A stretch of 64,000 nucleotides of DNA from Campylorhamphus procurvoides (lineage: Eukaryota > Chordata > Aves > Passeriformes > Dendrocolaptidae), in NCBI GenBank assembly GCA_013396655.1, contig WBMV01007256.1, positions 124,001-188,000 on the forward strand. The letters run 5' to 3'. How positions within the stretch are numbered: the stretch's first letter is position 1; every line of letters starts with the position of its first letter. Positions 45,801-57,800 of the stretch are shown here, in pieces. The notes under the pieces were generated by a model. It was not told the origin of the DNA. It saw only the letters and a program-made list of their open reading frames with translations, and did not search any database. The position numbers and the translations under genes are program-made.

Positions 45801-48800
45801 ACTAGTAACACCAGACCCACAGCTGTGAACACCACTAAAACTATTTGCTGCCACATAATCCTAACCCCACACCAAACAGGCCTAACTATTTCAGAAGTGT
45901 GAGTATGGGGAGTATGGGCTTCTAAGAATACCAACACTTAGTGGAGCTTCCTCTATTCTACAAATAGGGTCTAAGTTAGATACTTATTCTTCTATAAAGT
46001 TAGTCAGTGTTCTTACATAAATATCTAAAGCATACACATGTTGGTCATGTGATCCGATGTAGACTAGTCCACTGGAAGGGTCTACAACTGCAGAGCTTTT
46101 CACAGTGTCTTCTGTGACAAAAGTCCACTGTATTTCTCCATCACTGCTTTGAAGCACATACACTAAGCCATCATAACAACCTGCATGACATAAAACACAA
46201 CAGAGATAAAAAGACTAATGATTATCCACATTTATAGAGTGATTTGTGCTGCTAGCTACATCACTGCTGGAAAGAGATAACATTATTCATGATGCAGAGT
46301 TTCAAAACATTTTCCAAAGCTCCTCCTGTTCTTTCAGCTCAAAGTCTTCGCTGATAGTTAATACATTCAAAGTTGATTGTTTTGTGTGTTCTTTCTAGGT
46401 TACGTTTAGAATATACTTATTTCACTGCCCTTCTATCAAATTTTACAGTAATAACATTAGAAGACATGGAAAGTTCCTGAAAAGGGACAGTATGAATGTT
46501 TTTTTAATTACCTCTTTCTCTAGTCTTCCTTTTTGAAAACAAAGGTGCTGAAAGAATAAAGTCAGTATGTTTTCTAATGAGAACTGAACTGTCATTCTAG
46601 AAACTCCTTCAGTGTTAATGAAACATTTAATTTTGTTATCAGAGTAAATAGCAATCAAAATACAAACAAAAAGATTACAACACTATCTTTGCATAAAAAA
46701 TTGCGTCGCCCAGTGTGCTACCCAGTGACAAGTACGTGTTGGCTAAAAAGATGACACTAAGATAAATAACGGCAAATATGCTGATAACAGATATGGTAAA
46801 CAGAAAAATTTTCAAGTATGTTCTTCACCTTTCCGAAAGAGTCAGATAATTAAACTCTGAAAAATAATATGATGCACTATATACTAATTTCTACCTCTAT
46901 CAATTTTTAAGGACATTTTAAGTCTGTATCCATACTTTAAAAAACTAACCCATTAAGGTCACAACTTGATCAACCACTAAAAAAGAAACCATACCCAGTG
47001 ATTATTCCTTATTAATATATTGGAATATAATAAACCACAAGTATATATGTTAGATAAGCTCCATCACTGGTTATCATGAAACTTACATTACTTCCTCCTT
47101 CTGTTTTTACTTTACAATAAATTAGTTCGGAGGCAGATATGGAAGTTTATGGATGGAGGACATTCAGAGGTAAGAAATACAATTCTCTGTCATTCATCTC
47201 ATATTTAGCATCAAATTTAAAATGAAGGCTGAAACAAAAGACATACCAACAACAATGAAATTTCCGCACTTGGATACACAGGCAGAAGATTCAATACGAT
47301 CTCCAAGGGTCTTCTCCCATTTTATTTCTCCCGAATCTAGATCAATCGCCTGCATCGTGTGAGAGTGAGAGCCAACATACACAGACGTGGATATTTCTTT
47401 AGCTGGTATTAGAACCAGAGGTGATGCATCAACACATTTTCTTGTATTTGACTTCCATCTTATGGACAATGCCAACTCTGCCATTGTTACATGACTACAT
47501 TGTGCAGGGATTTGCTGTACAGAGGAAGAGTCATTTTTATCTGCCTTTTTTGTAACTGCAAAAATCCTGTCTCCCATTTCATGCCCTTGCATGTGGCCTT
47601 TCATTATACTTGGAGTCTTGGAATGCAGAAAGGATGGCTGCTGTAGCACATCCACTCCTACCTGTACTGCATTTTTGGGTTGCATAAAAGACTTGGTGAA
47701 ACTCATAGGGAAAAAATGATTTCCTCTGCTTAGTGCAATAAATGGAGTTAATCCTGCAGTTACCTCATGAGCTATTTCAGATGTCAGTTTACTATATTTT
47801 CCATGAAATTCCTCTTCACCATTCCCACTTAATTTTCTTTTCACAACATTGTCAGGATTCATTAATTGGTCTTCATCTGGAAACAGGGTTCTAAGAATAT
47901 GTCTGTAAACCTCTTCAATTGAGCGGCCGAGAATAACTTCAAGGAGTCCAGGCACAGCTTTGCCTACGAGCATCTCAATTTCACCATAAAATCGCAGTGC
48001 CTTCAAGGAGTCTCCACCACTGTACAGAAATACTGCATCTTTAGAAATTTCAGTGGAATCACCCAGAAGACCGAGGACAGACTACAGAAAAGAAGAAGGA
48101 AAGTGGGTGTTACACCATGTCACACACATAAAAATACAATTTGGGTAGAATCCACCTGAACACCTGTAAGTCCTGCTAAAAAAATCAACACCCGAGTATA
48201 TTCACTACTCTGCAAAAAATATCATATGGAACATGTTACTGCTAACAGAGGTGGTGATGGAACAAGAACTGGGAGGAGAGGGAGAAACAGGGAGATACTA
48301 GTTCTGGAGTACAAAATGGTTTGCTCAATTTCAGTTCTGCAGTCTAAGGAATTAAAGCAAATTGTGCTTGATTGGCCCTTTTCAATCTTTATACCATTTC
48401 TCAATGACAAGTTTGCAAATAAGACCTAGATGCCTTTTGGTAAAATTAGTTTAGGTGGTTTATTTTATTAATAAAACTTATACAAACTCTTTTACTTCTG
48501 AATTATTTAAAGAACCTACTTACCTACCTACTTTTGAAGTTATAACACCTTCAATCATGAAGGATTTTGGACATGGCATTCTTGTTACAACAAACAGCAA
48601 TCACCATGTCTCCTCTCACTGCACTCCCTGCTTGTTAAGGTTGGGTGTGAAGTCCAAATTCTCTAGTTTTGGAAGTTGCCTTCTGCTGTCCATAATGGGT
48701 GTAGGACACATCCCACCCCTTGGAGTTGCCATTTCTATTGCCACTAATACAGTAAGTATCAGCACAGATAAATAACTTCCCTACATTTACTTGTTCAAGT

Positions 48801-51800
48801 CCTACCCACAGCTAATCCCACTCTCAGGTGAATCTTAGAAGTATACGTTTGATAAAACAGTACTGTTTGGCATCACATTTCAATACCTTGACAAACAAAT
48901 CTTTAGCACAAAAATTTAGAAGCAATTAAAAGAGACAGTTCAAGAGACAACTGCACAACTGTGACAACAACTTAAGAAAAGGTCTCTTCAATGCCTGATT
49001 ATCTTGAGAAATAAGAAACTCTACTAACACAGCAGCTGTTTTGTACAATGTTTCCATGTCCCAGTTCCTTGTTTCCTTTAGGGATACCTTGTTCGGAGGA
49101 TGAAGCAGTATTCAGAAAGCTACTGACAGGTTACATCCTTCCTATGGTAATTGCTTGTACCTCACAGCCTGTAATTTTATCTGATAGAAAAATATAATCC
49201 CTCTTGGCCACTGCATAGCAACTATATTTAAGTATTAACTGAACAGAACGAGCTGTACTACTTAAATCTATAGGCAGCTAGAATGTTCTGGTTGCATTAG
49301 TCATACTTCTTAAAACTCTTTAATTCCTGACACATGTATAATGATCCACTTGCAAAGATAAAAAGGCAGCTCAAAATACTACCTTCCATAAATACTGCAA
49401 TCTTTCCCACAATTCCTCTGCGTCACTCAGCTTACTGTCACGCCTTCTGGAGTTTAGATGGTTCTGGTAAATCTTGTTCAGTTCAGATATATCAACTTTG
49501 CCTTTGTAGAAAATAAAGTATGATTTTTTTTTCCATTGCTCTTTTACCATTTACACTTCCAAAACTTGCTCTGCCCAACTAGTCATTTTATTCTTGTACA
49601 TATTTCCTTATTCATACCCAACTGCATCAGTATCTTTTTACCCAGTTGATCAATTACATAAAACCCAGTAAGGTTTTTGAAAATTTACTCTAGCCTCCCA
49701 CATAATCCCACCTTCAAGGCCTGATTTTTCCCCAGCTGAAGTCAGGGTTCAGTTGCAGACTGCAACAGGAACAACTGAGAAAAGAAACATGCAGTGTTAA
49801 AACTAAACTGATTTTTCCACTACTCTTTGACTACCAAATGAAACATTATCAAGAAAACATAGCACATGGTCGTGACTTCCTACTAGGAAAGTTAGTTAGT
49901 TAGTTATCCAATGTACATATTTCAAAAGCATGAGTCAAGTACTGAATTTTAATCAATTAAAAAAATTATTTAAAAAACTCAATAGGTACCATTAAAATAA
50001 GTGTCAAGGGTAGTTAATGAATTCATTTACCATGTGATGTTAAAGGCAAAGCTTTTATCACTACAATGTCATCAGGGATTGCATAAGATGGTAGATGCTC
50101 CTGGAGTTCTTTAAGTGTTTCTTTCTCTTCTAAATCATCTTTGGGTAAAACAAATAGAATAAGTTTTTCGTGCTGATACCAGGTCACTGCACAAGCTTCT
50201 ACCTGGCAAAGATCTTCAGCAGCCTGTAATTAAAAAATATTAGTCTTGCTTTGAAATGCAGTTCACCAATTGAGACAAAGGAGCAAAAAACCCACAGTGA
50301 CAGCACACCTTTAAAAATTGTATTTTTCTCACATTCCCACAGAACATTCTATGAAATCATCTTGTAGCTGAAGTTTGTGCATCTTCCCATAAAAATGAAC
50401 TTAGAGATGTATATAATATTTGCCAAAATGCCATGAATGCGAAATAAGCCATGAGTCTGATCCTCTATCTGGCAGAATTATTACTACACAAGCACTACAG
50501 TGCAATGCTCAGTACTTTTCAGGTGTTTATAAGAGTTCTCAATTCTCCTGGAAGAAACCATACAATAGAACAGATTCCCAAGAACTCACAACAAAGTCCT
50601 TCCTAAATTATGTGACTAGATTTTTGATAGTACACCCTCCAAATTCCTGCTGGACTACTAAAAGTCATGTGAAAATAAATAAATACTCATTTCTGATAAT
50701 AACAATGTGTTCCTTATACCTGCCTTTTTATACTGGCATACTCCACTCACTGGATGTGAGCACTTACCTGCTGCAAACATTCAATATTAAAACGTTTGCC
50801 ATGACGTTTAATCTGATTGTCTTTCCGTCCCAAGAAGAACAACTTTGAATTCTCCACTCTTACAAAATCCCCTGTTTCTCTCATTGTACCCAGAGGTACA
50901 GTTACTTCATCATCAAGAAAGCAGATTCGTTCTTCACCACCTACACAGGAAAAAATTGTGGTCTTATATATTAAATGTCTAACTAAATGAAAATTATAAA
51001 AAGTGTTTTATCAAATTCTCCTAAACCCTAACAAGCACTATAAGTAATACTGTAAGATTATTCTCAATGTCTAAACTGCCATGTACAAATTCGGCTATGC
51101 AGTTAATTCAGTTAATATACAGAAATTACTACAGCTGAGTATTTCAAAATGCAAGCAGGAAAAAAAAGTCAATATAATGAAGGCAGTCTGCAGATAAAAT
51201 GATGGTTATTTCCTGCTCATCACTCCAACAACCTAAAATACCATTAGAATGTTCCCAGCACAATCAGAATTTAAAATGCTACATCAAATCATATATGAGA
51301 GACAAACACCAAGTAAAATAATATATTACTAAAACTTAATCAATTACGAACAATATCTTAGAAGAATTAGAAATACAAAATAACCTATAAATATTTGTCC
51401 CTCGCCTTCAAGAACTGCAGATCCGTTGGTATCTCTGACCTCAACTTTTGTTCCAAGAAGTGGCGACCCCAAAGGTACAGGAAAATCTGTTCTAAATATA
51501 TTAAAGAGAGAAACAGTTAAAATTTTTCCCTTCTGAAGACAAAACAACTCTTCCAGAAATAAATTAGCATAAAATCTTGAAAAGGATTGGTATTGGAACA
51601 AAAGTAGATGCTTGGGATTTCTTTCTACAGTTTCTTCTTTAAAAACATATCAATTTATTAAAATCTCGTCAATGTGCATGGGTTTCATTATCATATACTA
51701 AAAAACCCTGCAGTATGGTAGAAAATAAGGTCTGAATGGACCCTGAAACACTCTGAGAGAACCCCAAGAGTTTCAGCTACTTTTTAAGTCTCCCAGGTTG

Positions 51801-54800
51801 AAATTTCCACCAAATCAATCAATTTAAACGTGTAACCTCTCTAACTCAGTCTCTCCCTGCCTTACCTAGTGTCAGCTTTTACTCTATTTTATTACTCATG
51901 TTCTGGCACTAAGTACAGTTGATCCCTTCAGGAAACACTGAAATACAAAAAACTGTAATTTCAATGTCATGTATCTGTTATGGACTTCTGTTGAACTACA
52001 GACAATTCCTTCCTTACCCTTCATTTTTCAGCCTTTTCACATACTTGCAGGACCTCATATATTGAATACAGACACTATTTCTGAGCAGAAGTATACACTG
52101 ACATATTTTCTTTGGTAAAGCAAAATTTATACAGTAAAATAACTTCTGCATGGATTCCAGTTCAATTTCTGTCATAAAGTATTTTATGTTTAAACTCAGA
52201 GAAACCAGAATGAAAATTAGTTTTACATGAGAATTTAGTAACACTTCATGATTATCCACCATTTTCAGTCTTCAAGGGTTTAAGCACCAGGTTAATATAT
52301 CACATCATTTGTCCAAAATATCCCACTTTGTAGGACACACCTAACTCAAATTGCATATGTAATTATTATGGCATGCAATAATTGCACATTTCAGAGAGAA
52401 AATAAAACACTGAGCTAACTGGGAGTACCTTTCATGACTCTTTATAAAATAATATGAAAAAGAAGCTTCAAACAAACAAGTAAGTCCGAAATTGAGTGAA
52501 AAAAGACTGGGAAATAAATGATGAAAAGAAAGTACTTCTTGAAGTCCAAGTAAAATTACTGTGAGACCTTAGGTGAACCCCTCTGGACGAATTTGTCGTC
52601 TACTCTAGTTAAGTATATATCAGTGGGATGATTTGCTGAATTGTATATTATCCGGTATTAGGAAAAAAAGAATTGTCTAGTCTTCTCCTAATTGATTATC
52701 TGTGGAGTTTAAAAACACAGTAGGCAAAAGCATAACAATAAGAAACACACTTTTATCTACTGATTGCATTTGCAAAGTTTTTGAGCATTTTTGCTTAAAA
52801 CAAATAAATCTCAGAAGGAACATTCTAAACTGGACAGAGCTAAACTATGAGTGTATCTTTGTTCTGAGCCTTGATTAAGAGTTATAGAGCCCCATTTCTT
52901 TACTCTCAGTGACTCTTAAGTTTCTTCTCCTGCACTACATACAATCTCACTAGACAAGCCTCATGATGAACAGCAAGTGGCTAACTGAAGTTACTAGGAA
53001 ATTGGGTAGGAGTCATTTGCCTATGGAAGTGCAACAGTGGTTCAACAATGTAGTTGACATGTAGGCAGAGACAGCGCACCCTGGGCTGGGCTAGTCCAAG
53101 CTGAGCATGCAGAATCCCAGGCTGGAACGAGGAAGAGGACTAGACACAGAGACGACTAAACAGAAACCATCACAATATGTGAAACTTAACAGGTCTACTA
53201 CATGGAATTTCAGACTGAAGTTCTGTCATTCCAGAATCATTCAACAATTTTTACTTGAGGGGGGTCTGTATTAGAGAAAGAGATAATGGATTAGTCTATT
53301 TTGACATAAAAATCAAAGGTACCTTCTACCAGTATAAACACATACTAGGACTCAGTAGCTCTGGGTAGCAGGAGACTGAGGTTCTGTTTCTGGTGATTTT
53401 CGTTATTCCATACCAAGCCATGGAAACAGTGATTTTCCTACCTAAAATCAGCACTAAAAACCTCTTCAGGAATCTTGTAGCAAGTGGCCCAGCTTGACAC
53501 TTCAGTAATACCATAGAGATTAAAAATACTTGTTTTGTTCTCCTTGTGCTTCCAACTTTTCAAGAGACTCAGTACAGGAAATGCTTCACCACCAAGGGCT
53601 AAGACACGAAGTGAAGTATTTGCAGACAAAACTGTTGATTTAATAATGTGAGCTCCAAACCTTCTGAGAAGGGTTGGTGTTGCCTGAATCATACATATCA
53701 AAAAAAAAAAAAAGAAAAAAAAAGAGACAAAGACTTGGTATATTCTTTCAGTGTATGTGTACATCTCTTACCGCTTTATCACATCCACTGCACAGCTGCA
53801 TAGTAGATGTACTTTAAAACACCTGCATATAATAGATAGCATCAACCATTTGATACCAGTATATATCACACTGGTGTTCTGTTTCTTATGTGAAGCCTTT
53901 AATGAATACCAATGTTCTTCTGCAGTTTCTCCTTTACTCAGGGAATTACCCGTTCTCTGTTGTGTCTCAGCTATTACCTAAAGTGTATACACATTAGTTC
54001 TTATGTTAATTACTTAGAAAGCAGCACAGTAATCTCTTGATGTTACTGTTTGAGCTTTTCTTCCTTTCATTCCAGAATGTTACAGCAAAAATATAACCTA
54101 TACCTCTAAATAACCTGCATATAGAACATGTAAAGACCCTTATGTAATACAAAAAATTCCTAGGATGTCAGATTCTGGGTTGTCCTTGATTTGTGTAAAT
54201 ATAACAATTTACAAGGATTAGGTTTTCTGAAAGCTTTCACATCACACACTAAAATAAGCAGGAAGGAAAGAGATAAAAATAAAAACCAAACTCCCCAAAC
54301 CCAAACAGTTTCCTTAAACAACTACTTCTATAAAGCTATTGGTGATGTAGAGCCCTTTCACTGAAGCAAAAACAATAAATCATTTTACCAGACACATTTC
54401 ACTCTCGTTCTTGACTACATTTCCAGTAAGTGGACTGGAAAATGAATGGAATTATTTCTTACCAGCTTCTTTTCTTCTAGTAATAGATGAAGACCATCTC
54501 TTTTCAATGGATAATTTTAACTTTAGTGAACAATAGCAACAAATAAAAAAAAAAGGGAAAAAATGTATACTCTTCCCTCCCTCATAATCACGTTTTAGAT
54601 TTCTCAAGTCTGTTCAAGCCAGTCGGGGGGGGGAGGTAATGTCTTTCTATAACTTATGAAACATCATAAAATTACCATCATCAGTTAAGCTATAAGGAGA
54701 ACATTTTTGTCATTAATTCAGCTGAGAAGCTGTTCCTTTACTAATTAGGACAATGATCACAACAACCACAAAATCAAACTTTTCTGAGAAAGACATCTCT

Positions 54801-57800
54801 AATATCTTCACTCATCAAATTTTGCCTTTCTCTATTATTGCTTAACATGATTAAATATGTATCTTTTAAAGTCTTAAAAGACACATTTAAAAAATCTTGC
54901 TAATAGAGAGCAGTATCTCCCTTCAGTTTTTTAGCTGTAGCCAGCCAAACTGATAGTGAAACTTGTATATGATAGGAAAATTACTCCACTGCAACTTACA
55001 GCAATCCTAACAAATAAAAATAAGAGCAGAAAATAGTTATAAGAGATTTGTAACTACTGGATTTTTTTTTCTACTGTGAAATCTCCACCTAGCCACTCAC
55101 TAATCTTAAATTTATACCCTACAATCTCAACTAGCACCATTTTCCCTAGGGAAATCGAACAGGGTCTGGAACATAAATCCTGCAAGAAGCAGCTGAGGAA
55201 GCTGTGCTTGTTTAGCCTGGAAAAAAGGAGGCTTAAGGGAGACCTTATCACTTTCTACAACTACCTAAAGGGAGGCTGGAGCCAGGTGGGAGTCGGCCTC
55301 TTCTCCCAGGCAACCAGTGATAGGACAAGAGGAACAGGACAGGACTACAGCACATGGGCTAGACTTATTCAGCCATGCTGGATGCTTCAAGTAAACTTTG
55401 CAAACTTTAAAATTATTAAAACGGAAATCATATAGGAGATGACCTATTTTAAGACATAAGAGACACATAAAGCCTCACATAAACAGGTGGCCTGAAAACA
55501 GTAAGTGTTAGCGTGAAATCAGTTATTCTCTTTCTCTCATTATTGTAAAAACAACAAACATTTTATCACCCTATATATAGCACTGGTACAGTTGTACTTA
55601 GCATAAAAACTAACATAAAAATTTAAAAGTTGTTTATGAGGAAAGGCTCTAAAATCAAGTCCATCAAAAAGTGCTAAAAAAATCTGTTACAGTTTACTCT
55701 ATTACCAGCTTCTTCAGAATGGTTTAATTAACATAATTATTATAATTCAATGAATTCTTAATAACTAATGGTTTATGAAAATAATCTTTAGTTAATTTTT
55801 CCTATCACAAAACGTTTGATGTTTTGATCAAATGGTAATTTTCTGAACAGCTAACACTGCAACAAAAAGGACAGCGACTGCCTTCGAGGAAGAATGCTCC
55901 TGTGCTATTAACATTAGCATCTAGGCTGACGAAAAAGCAGTTCATGTTAGCAAAAGTGAGAAGCAAGACATTGAAGACACTTATCTTAGGTATTGCCTAC
56001 CTGCAACACTGTCACGTGATGGTGGTGAAACAGAACAGCAGAGAGCTCCACAGGCATCATTTTAATAGTGTTTGGTACTACAAGAATAGAGGCTCCGCTT
56101 GTCAGTGCCATGAACAATTCAACCACTGATGGGTCAAATGTTAGAGGAGAAGCCAGGAACAGCACATCTTCCTGTGTGATGCCAAATATGGATCTAAAAT
56201 AAGAAAGCTAGGAATTACATATCTGATGCATGCATTCAAAAACCACTTCCAAACTAGAAGAATGAAAGCATGAAAGAAATACACACTAGCAAAGCTCAGA
56301 TCATAAGGGTTGCTCTGAATATGTAGGCATACGCAGGCCAGATAATTTGAGCAAGCGCTCCTGGACTGTAACTGTTGATTTAACTAATGATGTCCTCTAC
56401 AAAAATATCCATGACATTACACACCAATACAGCACACTGAAGGGCATATTTCAATTAATGGATGCTCACTAAAAAAAAGAAAAAGAAAGGGAAGACAGAA
56501 AAAAAAGAAATGTAAAAGAGGGTATTTTCCATAACAGATTTTTTTTTAAGTACTAAATAAAGCAGAAACCTGGGTAGCCTAAAAAGGAACTAGGACTAAA
56601 GAACTCCAGAACACAGTAAATATAACTGTGAACAAATAATTAATTTTGTTATCTATTTCTTTTAAGCCACAAGCCAAAATACAATACTTAAAACAACAGC
56701 ATATTATTCGAAGCACAGCCCTCAATTAGAGAAACAAAATGTTGCATTATTCTATTTAGAAAAAAAAAAATTAAAGAATACAAATAAATCTGAAAACATC
56801 AGAAGGTAGGAAGAAATGAAGCTGTGCTAGCAAAAACCCTACCCCACGCTTCCCTGAAGTATTAAAAAAACCCAAAAAAAAACCCTAAACATCAAATTTG
56901 TAAAAGTACTTGAAAGAAAAACCGAAAACCACACTTACTTAAGATGCTGAATATTTGGCACTATACATTTATGAGGCACTCTGACTATTTTGGGGATCCC
57001 TGTAGTTCCTGATGTATGCAAGACATACGCTAAAGTGCCTTTCTGGCCAACATCCATGCATCCTCCTTCTGATGTTTTTACTTCAGTTTGATCTGGGCAA
57101 ACGGTATAGTCTGGCTGCGAGTTATCCACAGCTTTGAAAGGCTCACATTTACTTTTCATATCATCTACTTGTGAATTTAAATCCGTGTTGCTCAAGCTTG
57201 TTTGGAAGAGAGTTAAACCAATGTGTTCTATTGTAGAAGAATCATGGGAAAACCACCCAATATGGGACATCTGGAATTTCTGTAAGAGAAAATAAACAAT
57301 TCAAACAGCAGAATTCAGGATGCACTATTGTGTTCTACTGCATGCACTGAAACAGGAAACAGCATTTCATAGCCACAAGCTGTGATTTTTCATGCCTCTA
57401 CTTTTGAAGGACATACTTTAAGCTCTTGTGGTTTTATATACTAAATATTAGTGAACACACACCTTATAAATGTGAAATAAACAATTCTCTGAGCAAGTAA
57501 GAAAAAGAAAAGGAAAATATACAAAAGAATGCTGCAGAAGACAAAGGGTTCTGAACTATACCTAAACTGTCCAATCTTGTCTATTCTCTTTGCAGTGAGT
57601 GAGGGTAAGAAATCTGGGAGGAGCTGGCCAAAAAGAAACCAAAGTATTAAATGCAAGAGTATTTTTGAACGGCAGATTTCCAATTCCTAACCTTGCCATA
57701 TGAAGAACCAAGTTTAAAAAAGTCTTCCAATGCCAGTGCCCAATAAACTTCAGTTTGCCTGAAGGACAGTGTAGCAGAAAAGAAGCCAATTTTTTTAAAG

